59,686 nucleotides of DNA from Burkholderiales bacterium (GCA_014378555.1 JACMNN010000095.1:1-59686); one strand, 5' to 3'; numbered from the stretch's first letter, positions 24,395 to 33,066 are shown. Translations and numbers: made by a program. Notes: a model not told the origin generated them from the sequence alone.

Positions 24395-24400
24395 TATAAT
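24395..24400 (+). promoter_or_regulatory. -10 box upstream of the candidate small RNA
   Basis: A perfect TATAAT in an AT-rich stretch. The region 17 bp upstream reads TTTTTA, a weak -35. Transcription would start near 24407. No gene on the plus strand follows for more than 1.5 kb, which points to a noncoding transcript. Confidence 0.55.
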
Positions 24401-24406
24401 CAAGAA

Positions 24407-24518
24407 GTCAAATCAGGATTTATGACGTGTGAGAGACCCTTGCGCGGTATAGTTTCTGAGGTGGCTTAGTTAGAATCAACAGCAATTTGAGGCCGGGGCA
24501 AAACCCCGGCTTTTTTTT
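24407..24518 (+). ncRNA. candidate small RNA
   Basis: A predicted transcript of about 112 nt, bounded by the TATAAT at 24395-24400 and the terminator at 24492-24518. It lies between two genes it does not belong to: rlmD is on the opposite strand and the PP2C-kinase gene ends 440 bp upstream. A 15-codon frame inside it (ATG at 24422, MTCERPLRGIVSEVA) has only a poor ribosome-binding site. I do not recognise it as 6S, tmRNA, RNase P or 4.5S RNA. Its exact 5' end and function are unknown. Confidence 0.5.
24492..24518 (+). terminator. strong Rho-independent terminator
   Basis: GCCGGGG and CCCCGGC form a 7-bp GC-only stem with the 5-nt loop CAAAA, followed by eight T residues on the plus strand. 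The A-run on the 5' side of the minus-strand hairpin means it works best for rightward transcription. It ends the candidate small RNA. Confidence 0.9.
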
Positions 24519-24593
24519 GCCTGCGTTTTTTACAACCTCAAAAAATCAACGGTTTAGCGCGCATTCTGAAAGCGCCACTTTCATAGCTAAATG

Positions 24594-25898
24594 TCATGCT
24601 GAGAACAGCGCAATCGACTCCACATGCGCCGTGTGCGGAAACATGTTGGCCACGCCCGCACCACGCAAACGATAGCCCTTAACGTCGACCAAAATGGCTG
24701 CATCACGCGCCAACGTTGACGGGCTACAACTGACGTAAACAATGCGCTGCAAACGACCTGTCGATGCCTCAGGGAGAGCGCTCACAACCGCCAATGCACC
24801 GTCACGCGGAGGGTCAATCAACAGTTTATTGAGGTTGGGCAGGCTCTCAAACCAGTCATCCTTGATCTCAAACAGGTTCGCAACAGCGAAATCCGTCTTA
24901 TCTGCCAAACCGTTATCAGCCGCGTTGGTGCGAGCGCGCTCGATCAGCGAAGCTGAGCCCTCGATACCGAACGTGAACCCGGCGCGCTGGGCAATCGGTA
25001 GCGTGAAATTGCCCAATCCGCAGAACAAATCCCCGACCCGGTCGGTGCTCTGCAAATCCAGCAACTGCACCGCGCGGCGTACCAGCATGGCGTTGATATG
25101 CGGATTGACCTGGGTGAACTCGGTCGGCTGAAAGCGGTAACGCAAGCCAAATTCGCTCAGGGTGTAGCCCAGCGTGTGCGGCTCAAAGGGCAGCGGATGC
25201 GCCGTGTCCGGGCCTTTTGGCTGTAAGTACCACTGCACCTTGTGAACAACTGCAAACGCCCGCAGCGCGTCAATGTCGGACTCTGGCATCGGCTCCATGT
25301 GCCGCAGCACCAGCATCGGCAAGCCGTCGCCCTCCGCGTATTCAATTTGCGGCAAGCGATCGCGCAAAACCATGCTGCCGATCAGCGCCCGCAGCGGCAG
25401 CAGCAACGCCGACACATGCGGCGGCAGCACATGGCATTCGCGCATATCCGCAACAAAGCTCGATTTCCGCTCATGAAAACCGACCAGCACCGTGTCTTTT
25501 TTAGTGACGTAGCGCACCGAAATCCGGGCTCGATGACGATAGCCCCAATGCGGGCCTTCAATGGCCGGAAACACCAACTCCGGCTTCACTTTGCCGATGT
25601 GGCGCAGGTTGTCTTCCAGCACTCGCTGCTTGGCGGCGAGCTGCGTACGCGGCTCTAAATGCTGCATGCTGCAACCCCCGCACACGCCAAAGTGCGGGCA
25701 TAGCGGGTCCACGCGCGACGCGCTCGGTTTCACCACTCGCTCGACCACCGCCTTGTCAAAGCTGGGTTTTGATCGGGTGATTCGCGCCTCAACGATCTCA
25801 CCCGTCAGCGCGCCATCGACAAACACCGTCTTGCCCTCGTTACGGGCAATGCCTTGACCTTCGTGGTCGATAGATTCAATACTTAGGGTCAGTGGCAT
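24594..25898 (-). CDS. rlmD: 23S rRNA (uracil-1939-C5)-methyltransferase RlmD
   Basis: SAM-dependent RNA methyltransferase making m5U1939 in 23S rRNA, 434 aa. The N-terminal TRAM domain (SIESIDHEGQGIARNEGK) precedes the [4Fe-4S] Cys cluster CPHFGVCGGCSMQH. The Rossmann core has QVNPHINAMLV, GDLFCGLGNFTLP and IDPPRDGA. The catalytic Cys is in YVSCSPSTLARD and the general base in HVESIALF. I use the ATG at 25898; nine upstream in-frame codons also exist. It converges on the candidate small RNA. RlmCD-type alternatives lack this Fe-S pattern or length. Confidence 0.94.
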   Translation of the reverse strand: MPLTLSIESIDHEGQGIARNEGKTVFVDGALTGEIVEARITRSKPSFDKAVVERVVKPSASRVDPLCPHFGVCGGCSMQHLEPRTQLAAKQRVLEDNLRHIGKVKPELVFPAIEGPHWGYRHRARISVRYVTKKDTVLVGFHERKSSFVADMRECHVLPPHVSALLLPLRALIGSMVLRDRLPQIEYAEGDGLPMLVLRHMEPMPESDIDALRAFAVVHKVQWYLQPKGPDTAHPLPFEPHTLGYTLSEFGLRYRFQPTEFTQVNPHINAMLVRRAVQLLDLQSTDRVGDLFCGLGNFTLPIAQRAGFTFGIEGSASLIERARTNAADNGLADKTDFAVANLFEIKDDWFESLPNLNKLLIDPPRDGALAVVSALPEASTGRLQRIVYVSCSPSTLARDAAILVDVKGYRLRGAGVANMFPHTAHVESIALFSA

Positions 25899-26002
25899 AG
25901 CAGCAATTCGTTGTAGCGTGAGCATGGAGGCAGTGTCGCCAGCGGAGCAATGATTTTAGGCGGTGCGGCAAGCGCCTTCGCTGCCCCCTAAAATCAATAG
26001 CA

Positions 26003-26695
26003 ATGCACAGCCTGCTCGCCATCGAATGCTCAAGTCACGTCAATGCGGTCGCCTACATCGCTGATATTGATCGTCCCGAGGTATGGGTGGGTGAGATGTC
26101 GCGTGAGGACGTAAAAGCGTCGGCGTGGTGTTTGCCAGCTATTGAGCGGGTGCTGGCGAAAGCTGGCGCGCGCAAGACGGATGTCAATTTGGTCGCCTTC
26201 GGTGCCGGCCCAGGCTCTTTCACCGGCGTGCGCACCGCATGCGCAACCGCACAGGCGCTGGCCTACGCGTGGCACGCGGCGCCGATCGCGGTGGATTGTT
26301 TAGAGGCGCTGGCAGAGGCCTCCGGCCTTGATCGAGTTGAAGTGGTGCTGGACGCGCGGATGAAGGAGCTTTATGTCGCTTCGTTTGCGCGATCTGCAGA
26401 TGGTGTATTGGCCCGACTTTCTGCGACGACGCTGGTTAGCACCGGTGCGTTTGCCCCTGGCGATGGCTCCGTGCTGGTGGGCTCGGGCGCGCTCCTTTTT
26501 TCCTCTGCAAGCGCACAAATAACCATTCCCGCCGAAAACCGCTGGGCTTATGGTGTTGCTCGCGTTGCGATGTGCAAATTTGCCAAAGGTGACGTCACTG
26601 ATCCGCGCTACGTAGAACCGATTTACGTACGCAACAACGTTGCCCAGACCGAGGCACAGCGCGCAGCGAATGCGCTGATCGGAGACCGATTATGA
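26003..26695 (+). CDS. tsaB: tRNA threonylcarbamoyladenosine biosynthesis protein TsaB
   Basis: Scaffold subunit of the TsaBDE complex that makes t6A37 in tRNA, 230 aa with an actin/ASKHA-like fold. Visible marks are LLAIECSSHVNAVAYIAD, GAGPGSFTGVRTACATAQAL, VVLDARMKELYVASF and the C-terminal VEPIYVRNNVAQTEAQR. It starts 104 bp from divergent rlmD and overlaps rimI by 4 bp, a common tsaB-rimI pairing. Confidence 0.94.
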   Translation: MHSLLAIECSSHVNAVAYIADIDRPEVWVGEMSREDVKASAWCLPAIERVLAKAGARKTDVNLVAFGAGPGSFTGVRTACATAQALAYAWHAAPIAVDCLEALAEASGLDRVEVVLDARMKELYVASFARSADGVLARLSATTLVSTGAFAPGDGSVLVGSGALLFSSASAQITIPAENRWAYGVARVAMCKFAKGDVTDPRYVEPIYVRNNVAQTEAQRAANALIGDRL

Positions 26696-27162
26696 CCTCA
26701 CTAAATTTTGCTACTACAACGATTGCGTTGATGCAGCCGCAGGACCTTCCAGCGGTCATTGAGATCGAGCGACAATCAAATTCACATCCGTGGACGGAGC
26801 GCAACTTTCGCGATGCGATCACCTCGGGCTACTTGAGTCTCGTCGCGCGCGAACATGGGGAAATCTGCGCATTCGCTATCGCAAGGGCCGTTGTTGACGA
26901 AGCAGAATTGCTGTTAATCGCCGTGGCACCGAGCCAACGACGGCAAGGCGTGGCGGCACTGTTGTGGATCGAGCTGGCGCAACGCCTGCAGATCACGGGG
27001 GCGACAAAAGTTTTTCTTGAAGTGCGCGCGTCGAATGTGCCGGCGCGCAGCTTCTATGCCTCGCGCGGCTTCAGTCAAGTCGGCGTGCGGAAAAATTATT
27101 ATCCGAACGGTGTGCACAACGGCGACCGCGAACACGCCGTGCAAATGCAGGTAACGCTATGA
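26692..27162 (+). CDS. rimI: ribosomal-protein-alanine N-acetyltransferase RimI
   Basis: GNAT acetyltransferase that acetylates the N-terminal Ala of ribosomal protein S18, 156 aa. The GNAT acetyl-CoA loop is in LLLIAVAPSQRRQGVAALL. Further family features are SNSHPWTERNF near the N-terminus, FLEVRASNVPARSFYASRGF and VGVRKNYYPNG. It overlaps tsaB upstream and the UDG gene downstream by 4 bp each, forming a coupled three-gene operon. Confidence 0.93.
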   Translation: MTSLNFATTTIALMQPQDLPAVIEIERQSNSHPWTERNFRDAITSGYLSLVAREHGEICAFAIARAVVDEAELLLIAVAPSQRRQGVAALLWIELAQRLQITGATKVFLEVRASNVPARSFYASRGFSQVGVRKNYYPNGVHNGDREHAVQMQVTL

Positions 27163-27896
27163 CTGATCGCAGCACGATTCTGCGCGAGATGGGTTTGACC
27201 CCAATCTGGTCTTTGCGCGGCGCCGCATCTCCGTCAAGTGACGTTATTGCTGAGCCGCATCGGGTGGCCCCATTAGCCATCGAAGCGCCATTGGCACCGA
27301 TTGAACCGCCGGCCCTTCCCGACCCAAATCGGGCAACCCTGATCGCCGCAATGTCGTGGGACGAACTCATTGCCAGCATCAGCCACTGCACCGCCTGCAA
27401 ATTATCAAAGACCAGAAACAAAACCGTTCCCGGCGTCGGCGACCGTGCGCCCGCGTGGATGGTGGTCGGCGAAGCGCCCGGCGAAAACGAGGACAAGCAA
27501 GGCGAGCCCTTCGTTGGCAAAGCCGGCCAGTTGCTGGATGCAATGCTGTCGGCGGTCGGAAAAAAACGGACGCAAGGTGCGTTTATCGCTAACGTCATCA
27601 AGTGTCGTCCACCCGGCAACCGCAACCCAGAGCCTGACGAAATCGCAGCCTGCACGCCTTATCTTAAACGCCAAATTGCGCTCGCCTCGCCCAAGCTTTT
27701 GCTGGCAGCGGGCAAATTTGCGGCTCAAACGTTACTGAATCGTGACGACACCGTCGCCGCCATGCGCGTTGCTAGCGGGCATTTTTCCGGCATTCCGGTC
27801 GTCGTCACCTATCATCCGGCCTACTTGTTGCGCTCGCCGCTTGAAAAGAGCAAAGCGTGGGACGATTTGATGAAAGCTCGTGCGCTTGCGGAATAA
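27159..27896 (+). CDS. family 4 uracil-DNA glycosylase
   Basis: DNA repair enzyme removing uracil from DNA, 245 aa, of the [4Fe-4S] family 4 group. Catalytic motif A is GEAPGENEDKQGEPFVG and motif B is TYHPAYLLR. Four cluster Cys are present: the CTACKLS pair, IKCRPPGNRNP and AACTPYL. The first 75 residues are a variable N-terminal extension seen in many betaproteobacterial members. It is coupled to tsaB-rimI by a 4-bp overlap, an arrangement common in this group. Confidence 0.93.
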   Translation: MTDRSTILREMGLTPIWSLRGAASPSSDVIAEPHRVAPLAIEAPLAPIEPPALPDPNRATLIAAMSWDELIASISHCTACKLSKTRNKTVPGVGDRAPAWMVVGEAPGENEDKQGEPFVGKAGQLLDAMLSAVGKKRTQGAFIANVIKCRPPGNRNPEPDEIAACTPYLKRQIALASPKLLLAAGKFAAQTLLNRDDTVAAMRVASGHFSGIPVVVTYHPAYLLRSPLEKSKAWDDLMKARALAE

Positions 27897-28005
27897 ATGC
27901 GGCTCTTGAAAATCTTCCGATGTGCGTGCATATTTCGGTAATCACACCAACACAATGATTGCGCTCCCCCATTTACGCTGCGAGCGCCAGCGGAGGAAAC
28001 CATAA

Positions 28006-28635
28006 ATGAAACGAATTTTTCTTGCCCGAATTTATCTAGCTCTGACCGCCGTACTCACCGCGCTCAGCCTTTCCGGCTGCGGTTACAACGACATGGCACA
28101 GGGCGATCAGTCGATTAAGGCCGCATGGTCGGAGGTGTTGAACCAGTACCAGCGTAGGTCTGACCTGATCCCGAATCTGGTGAGCACCGTCAAAGGCTAC
28201 GCCGCACAGGAACAAGACACGCTGACCAAAGTTGTCGAAGCCCGCGCTCGTGCCACTGGAATTCAGGCTACGCCGGAATTGATTAATAACCCCGAGGCGT
28301 TCCAGAAATTTATTGCCGCACAGAACCAACTGCAAGGCGCATTAAGCCGCTTGCTCGCGGTCTCTGAGAACTATCCAAACCTGAAAAGCGACGCCCTGTT
28401 CCGCGATTTAACCGCGCAACTTGAAGGCACTGAGAACCGCATCACCGTCGCCCGCAACCGCTACATCAAAGCGATTCAGGGTTATAACAATACGGTCGTC
28501 TCCTTCCCAACTAACCTCATGGCGATGGTGTTCGGGTTTAAAGAGAAGCCACAGTTCACGGTGGAAAACGAAGCTGAGATCAAATCTGCGCCAAAGGTCG
28601 ATTTCAATAAGCCTGCAGTTCCTGCCAAGCCGTAG
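28006..28635 (+). CDS. lemA: LemA-family lipoprotein
   Basis: LemA-type envelope protein, 209 aa. The signal peptide ends in a lipobox LSGC with Cys25, so it should be a lipoprotein. The family core follows: QRRSDLIPNLVSTVKGYAAQE, LSRLLAVSENYPNLKSD, RDLTAQLEGTENRITVARNR and NLMAMVFGFKEKPQF. The fold is a helical bundle and the molecular role is not established. It precedes two TPM-domain genes, a conserved LemA-TPM-TPM association. Confidence 0.92.
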   Translation: MKRIFLARIYLALTAVLTALSLSGCGYNDMAQGDQSIKAAWSEVLNQYQRRSDLIPNLVSTVKGYAAQEQDTLTKVVEARARATGIQATPELINNPEAFQKFIAAQNQLQGALSRLLAVSENYPNLKSDALFRDLTAQLEGTENRITVARNRYIKAIQGYNNTVVSFPTNLMAMVFGFKEKPQFTVENEAEIKSAPKVDFNKPAVPAKP

Positions 28636-28757
28636 CACGCACATCGCGCCACCCAAAAAGCTCATCGTCGCGACCGTCTAGGCCCAAAAGTACCCCACCG
28701 CGTCGCGGTAAAGGGCGCCCGTCAGGGCGGGTCGGGGCGGTTGCGGCACAAACCAAA

Positions 28758-29822
28758 ATGACTTTGACTATCCCCCGCCCTCACCCCAACGCCAGCAAAA
28801 GCTTGCGCCTACGTTCCCGCGCTTGGCGTCACGGACGAGAAAGCGTCGCGGCGTGTGTCGGCGCGTTGTGCTTAGCCGTGTTGGCGCTGTTCGGGAACGC
28901 TGCCCTTGCGCAGGACAACGCCGCCATCCCTGCGCTCTCCTCCCGAGTGACCGACGCCGCTGGCGTGCTCGATGCATCGGCCAAACAGGGACTCGAGGCC
29001 AAACTTGCGGCGTTTGAGCTTGCCACTGGCGGACAACTCGCGGTGCTGGTTGTAAAAACGGCTGAACCTGAAACCATCGATCAATACGGTATTCGCGTCG
29101 GCGACGCATGGAAAGTCGGCAAAAAGGGCAAAGACACGGGTGCCATCCTTATCATCGCGATGAAGGAGAAAAAGTTGCGTATCGAAACCGGCTACGGCTG
29201 GGAGGGCGCGCTACCGGACGTTGAGGCCAAGCGCATCATTCGCGAAGTCATCACACCGTTCTTCAAAAAGAATCAATATGCACAAGGCATTGACGCAGGC
29301 ATCGACAAAATTCAACTTGCCGTAGCGAAAGAAAACAAGGCTGAGAGCACCACCGTTAACGATAAAGGCCAGTGGACCAACAGCCACAATGCCAACGCAA
29401 CCGAGTCCGCGGTTGAGTCTCTGATCGGCATGGCGCCGGTGCTGCTCGGCGTGCTTGCGGTCTTGTCATTCATCGTGCCCGGAATCATTGTTGGCGGCGT
29501 GGCGGGAATCGGCACGTTTTTGTTCACCAGCTCGTTGCCCGCGGCGGGTATTGCCGCATTCATTGGCTTCGTGGTGGCGAGCATTCTGCGCAGTATTTTC
29601 GGATCGTTTGGTCGCACGCCGCTCGGTGGGCGCGGCTTCACTCGCGGTTCGGGCACTGGCGGTGCACTCGGCGGCCTAGGCGGTTTGATTTCCGGCGGCG
29701 GATGGTCGTCGGGCGGGAGTGGCGGCGGCGGAAGCAGCAGCTGGGGCGGTGGCGGCGGGAGCTTCGGCGGCGGCGGCGCGTCTGGCGGCTGGGGCGATGG
29801 CGGCGGTGGGAGCAGCGAATGA
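28758..29822 (+). CDS. TPM-domain protein (YgcG family) with Gly-rich tail
   Basis: Membrane-anchored TPM protein, 354 aa. A signal peptide ends near ALFGNAALAQ. The TPM domain (about 55-180) has SRVTDAAGVLDASAKQGLE, TGGQLAVLVV, DTGAILIIAMKEKKLRIETG and YGWEGALPDVEAKRI. Two to three hydrophobic segments lie about 220-285. The last 70 residues are a Gly/Ser/Trp-rich low-complexity tail. The ATG at 28758 lacks a clear ribosome-binding site, so the true start could be slightly different. It follows lemA by 122 bp and overlaps the next TPM gene by 4 bp. Confidence 0.9.
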   Translation: MTLTIPRPHPNASKSLRLRSRAWRHGRESVAACVGALCLAVLALFGNAALAQDNAAIPALSSRVTDAAGVLDASAKQGLEAKLAAFELATGGQLAVLVVKTAEPETIDQYGIRVGDAWKVGKKGKDTGAILIIAMKEKKLRIETGYGWEGALPDVEAKRIIREVITPFFKKNQYAQGIDAGIDKIQLAVAKENKAESTTVNDKGQWTNSHNANATESAVESLIGMAPVLLGVLAVLSFIVPGIIVGGVAGIGTFLFTSSLPAAGIAAFIGFVVASILRSIFGSFGRTPLGGRGFTRGSGTGGALGGLGGLISGGGWSSGGSGGGGSSSWGGGGGSFGGGGASGGWGDGGGGSSE

Positions 29823-30307
29823 AAAACCGTCTGCTGGCCCACGCGATCACCACGCGACGCACCGTTCGAAAAGCGTTGCCCACCGAGTCAATGAACGCGC
29901 TAGAACGCACTATTGGCATGGCGGAGCGCGGCTCTAGCGGTCAGATTCGTTTGGTCGTTGAAGCCGCCTGGCCACTGCTGCACGTAAAACACATCGGTCC
30001 GCGTGCGCAGGCGCTGCAGTGGTTTTCGGAGCTTCGGGTATGGGACACCGAGCATAATAATGGCGTGCTTATTTACTTGTTATTCGCCGAAAGTGACGTC
30101 GAAATCATCGCCGATCGCGGCTTCAACAAACGAATCGCGCCGCAGCAGTGGGAAACCATTTGTCGATCGATGGAAGCCCGATTCGTCAAAGGTGAATTTG
30201 AAGCGGGTCTCACCGAAGGCATAAACACGATTGGCGACCTGCTGCGCGAGCAATTTCCAGCTGAGATGGCGGGTAACGAGCAGCCTGACCGCCCCATGAT
30301 TGTCTAA
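29819..30307 (+). CDS. TPM-domain protein, soluble paralogue
   Basis: Second TPM-domain protein, 162 aa, without a signal peptide or membrane helix. TPM features are ALERTIGMAERGSSGQIRLV, NNGVLIYLLFAESDVEIIAD and the helix WETICRSMEARFVKGEFEAG. The ATG at 29819 overlaps the stop of the first TPM gene (ATGA), so the two are translationally coupled. It is probably the cytosolic partner in a LemA/TPM envelope module. Its biochemical function is unknown. Confidence 0.9.
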   Translation: MKNRLLAHAITTRRTVRKALPTESMNALERTIGMAERGSSGQIRLVVEAAWPLLHVKHIGPRAQALQWFSELRVWDTEHNNGVLIYLLFAESDVEIIADRGFNKRIAPQQWETICRSMEARFVKGEFEAGLTEGINTIGDLLREQFPAEMAGNEQPDRPMIV

Positions 30308-30323
30308 CCCGGAAAAACTTCTG

Positions 30324-30980
30324 ATGCGCATTGCCCTGATTCACGCCTTAACGCATTCAATTGCGCCCATCAACCAAGCTTTTGCGCAAATGTGGCCTGA
30401 CGCGATTCGCGTTCATCTGCTTGACGACTCGCTGTCTGCAGATCTGGCGGCCAACAACGGCGTGGCCGATGAAATGATGCATCAGCGCTTTTTAACGCTT
30501 GCAGACTACGCGGTAAATTGTGGTGCCGATGGCATTCTGTTTACCTGCTCTGCGTTTGGCTCGTGCATTGAGCGCGTCGCTCGCGCGCACGCGAACATCC
30601 CCGTGCTTAAACCCAATGAAGCGATGATTTCCGAAGCGGTGAATACTGTGAGTGGGTCAGGACAAGCCATCGGGCTCATCGCCTCGTTTGCGCCTACGCT
30701 TTTGTCGATGCCGCCCGAGTTTCCAGCGACGGCCACCGTGCACACTGAGTTAGTTGAAGACGCGATGCATGCGCTGAACACGGGCAACGGCGCGGCCCAT
30801 GATGCTTCAGTAATCGCAGCAGCACTTCGCCTCCGTGCGCGTGGCGTAGGCGTAATCGCGCTCGCACAATTCAGCATGGCGCGCGCCGCCGCAGCCGTCG
30901 CCGAAGCTACCGGATTGCCGGTGCTCACCACGCCGTCAACGGCGATACGCTTGCTGAAACAACGACTCAACGTCGCTTAA
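30324..30980 (+). CDS. Asp/Glu racemase-superfamily protein
   Basis: Cytoplasmic enzyme of the aspartate/glutamate/hydantoin racemase superfamily, 218 aa. The N-terminal half has MRIALIHALTHSIAPINQAF and the first catalytic Cys in GILFTCSAFGSC. The second Cys expected in the C-terminal half is not there: the matching stretch reads GVIALAQFSMARA. Arylmalonate decarboxylase-like and maleate isomerase-like relatives differ in this Cys pair, so racemisation should not be assumed. I use the ATG at 30324, 16 bp after the TPM gene. Its neighbours (Bug protein, hydroxyacid dehydrogenase) suggest a carboxylic-acid catabolic cluster. Confidence 0.82.
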   Translation: MRIALIHALTHSIAPINQAFAQMWPDAIRVHLLDDSLSADLAANNGVADEMMHQRFLTLADYAVNCGADGILFTCSAFGSCIERVARAHANIPVLKPNEAMISEAVNTVSGSGQAIGLIASFAPTLLSMPPEFPATATVHTELVEDAMHALNTGNGAAHDASVIAAALRLRARGVGVIALAQFSMARAAAAVAEATGLPVLTTPSTAIRLLKQRLNVA

Positions 30981-31097
30981 ATTTCTCACCCAGCAGAACC
31001 ATCAATGGGGGGCAAGTCCCCGTTGATTTGCAAAATACTGATGCGCTGAGCGCATCCTATAACCGTCCCTATTTAGCATCACAGGACACCTCACCCC

Positions 31098-32054
31098 ATG
31101 AAAAAATTCTTCGCTTTGGCCGCAACAACGCTCATCGCATCCACAACGTTTGCGCAGGCATGGCCGACGAAACAGCCGATCAAACTGGTTGCTGTATTCC
31201 CGCCGGGCGGATCGGTCGATCAGGTGGCGCGAATTCTTTCCCAACCGCTACAAGCGCAGCTCGGGCAAACCGTCATTGTGGAAAACAAGGGCGGCGCATC
31301 AGGTTCAATCGGCGCAGCGTTCGTCGCGCAATCGCCGCCTGATGGCTACACCTTTGCGGTCGTTTTCGATTCGCATGCAGTGAATCCAGCGTTGATTCCA
31401 GGATTACCCTACGACGCCAAAAAAGACTTCGCCGCAATCTCGTTGATCGGCACCGCCGCCATGACCATTGCCACGCCGGTCGGCTCCCCGTACAAAGTGT
31501 TTGGCGATGTCGTGACCGGCCTGAAGGCAAACAAGCCGGTGAGCTACGGCACCATCGGCAACGGCAGTCTGGCGCATTTGGCGATGACCCTGCTTGGCAA
31601 AAGCAACAACTTGGGCTGGGAACATGTGCCCTACAAAGGCGGCGGGCCGATGATGCAAGACGCCATTGGTGGTCATGTGCCTTTGGTGATTGGCTCGGTG
31701 TTCGTGGTCAAGCCGCATATTGACAGTGGCCGGGTTCGTCCGCTCGCCGTGACCACCGCCAAGCGCAGCCCCGATCTGCCGAACGTGCCCACACTTGCCG
31801 AACTCGGCTACGGCCAGTTTGAGGCACCTGCGTGGTGGGCGGTGCTGGCGCCAGCAAAGACGCCACCAGACATCCTGGCGCGCATGAATACGGCGATGAA
31901 CAAAGTGTTGCAAGATCCAGAAATTGCTAAAAAAATGCAGGCCCAGGGCATCAACGTGATCGGCGGCACGCCCGAAGTGGCGCGCGTATTTATCGAGAAG
32001 CAAATCGACATTTGGGGCAAGGTCGTGAAAGACTACGGCATTAAAGCGGACTAG
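31098..32054 (+). CDS. Bug/TctC-family periplasmic solute-binding protein
   Basis: Tripartite tricarboxylate transporter-type substrate-binding protein, 318 aa. A Sec signal peptide (MKKFFALAATTLIASTTFAQA) precedes the Bug signature WPTKQPIKLVAVFPPGGSVD and VIVENKGGASGSIGAAFVA. The ligand-binding region has VSYGTIGNGSLAHLAM and HVPYKGGGPMMQDAIGGHV. These proteins bind carboxylates and related acids; the ligand cannot be read from sequence. No TctA or TctB membrane subunit is in the window, so it is an orphan. It is followed by a hydroxyacid dehydrogenase 8 bp later. Confidence 0.92.
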   Translation: MKKFFALAATTLIASTTFAQAWPTKQPIKLVAVFPPGGSVDQVARILSQPLQAQLGQTVIVENKGGASGSIGAAFVAQSPPDGYTFAVVFDSHAVNPALIPGLPYDAKKDFAAISLIGTAAMTIATPVGSPYKVFGDVVTGLKANKPVSYGTIGNGSLAHLAMTLLGKSNNLGWEHVPYKGGGPMMQDAIGGHVPLVIGSVFVVKPHIDSGRVRPLAVTTAKRSPDLPNVPTLAELGYGQFEAPAWWAVLAPAKTPPDILARMNTAMNKVLQDPEIAKKMQAQGINVIGGTPEVARVFIEKQIDIWGKVVKDYGIKAD

Positions 32055-32062
32055 TTTTCTAC

Positions 32063-33037
32063 ATGAATATCAAACCCATCATCGTCGTCCTCGACGACTA
32101 CGAACGTGTCGCGCGCGACTACGCGGACTGGTCCGCCGTCGACGCCAAAGCGGAGGTGCGCGTGTATCGCGAAGCATTGCGCGGACAGGCGCTCATCGAC
32201 GCGCTCACGCCCGCCTCAGTCGTCGTTCTGATGCGTGACCGAACGCCGTTTCTTGCCGAACTCATCGACCGGCTGCCGAACTTGAAACTGGTGCATTTCA
32301 CCGGCACCCGTAATGGCGCGCTCGACACCAAAGCGCTCGCCGCACGCAACATTCCCGTGCTGCACACCGGCTGGGGTCCGAACAAGGACGCCACCACCGA
32401 GATGACCTGGGCGTTGATCCTTGCCGCGCAAAAGCGCTTGGTAAGCCAGCACAATGCGCTGCTGCAAGGCCAGTGGCGCCCCCATGACACACTGTCGCCG
32501 GTGCTGCACGGTCAGCGTATTGGCATTGCCGGCTTGGGTGAAATTGGCGGACGGGTGGCCAACGTGGCTCGCGCATTCGGCATGGAAGTGGTCGCCTGGT
32601 CACCAAATATGACGCCAGAGCGCGCCGCAGCCAAAGGTGCGACCGCCGTATCGTTTGATGAGCTGGTTGCGACCTCACACATCATCACCACGCATTTGGT
32701 GCTCGGCCCGGCTACAAACAAACTATTCGGCGCGGCGCAGTTCGCGGCCATGCGCAACGACGCGATTTTTGTGAACACATCGCGCGCGGGGCTAGCCGAC
32801 GAAGTGGCACTCGTCACCGCGCTGCAAGCCGGTCGCCCCGCGATGGCCGCCCTTGATGTGTTTAGCGTGGAGCCACTGCCCGCATCGCATCCCTTCACCA
32901 CCCTATCCAACGTGCTGCTCACGCCGCATCTCGGTTTCGTTTGTGAGCCGGTGTTTCGTAAGTTCTATGGCGATGTAGTCGAAGCACTCACTGCGTGGCT
33001 AGACGATAAGCCTCTGCCACGCGTCCTTGCGCCCTAA
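32063..33037 (+). CDS. D-2-hydroxyacid dehydrogenase
   Basis: NAD(P)-dependent dehydrogenase of the D-isomer-specific 2-hydroxyacid family, 324 aa. The Rossmann motif GIAGLGEIGGRV lies near residue 154. The catalytic Arg region is VNTSRAGLADE, the Glu is in VFSVEPLPASHPF and the His in LLTPHLGFV. It starts 8 bp after the Bug gene, so uptake and oxidation of a hydroxy acid are plausibly linked. The actual substrate is unknown; it resembles SerA-like and glyoxylate-reductase-like members more than lactate dehydrogenases. Confidence 0.9.
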   Translation: MNIKPIIVVLDDYERVARDYADWSAVDAKAEVRVYREALRGQALIDALTPASVVVLMRDRTPFLAELIDRLPNLKLVHFTGTRNGALDTKALAARNIPVLHTGWGPNKDATTEMTWALILAAQKRLVSQHNALLQGQWRPHDTLSPVLHGQRIGIAGLGEIGGRVANVARAFGMEVVAWSPNMTPERAAAKGATAVSFDELVATSHIITTHLVLGPATNKLFGAAQFAAMRNDAIFVNTSRAGLADEVALVTALQAGRPAMAALDVFSVEPLPASHPFTTLSNVLLTPHLGFVCEPVFRKFYGDVVEALTAWLDDKPLPRVLAP

Positions 33038-33066
33038 ACACCAATAGCGGACAGCCTGTGGGAAAA

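Larger units (their letters stand above)
23965..24406. other. intergenic region between the PP2C-kinase gene and the candidate small RNA
   Basis: About 440 bp without a credible gene; short frames have no ribosome-binding site. It has lower GC than its surroundings toward the right. It contains the inverted repeat 24282-24316 and the promoter at 24395-24400, listed separately. I see no tRNA-like cloverleaf. Confidence 0.6.
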
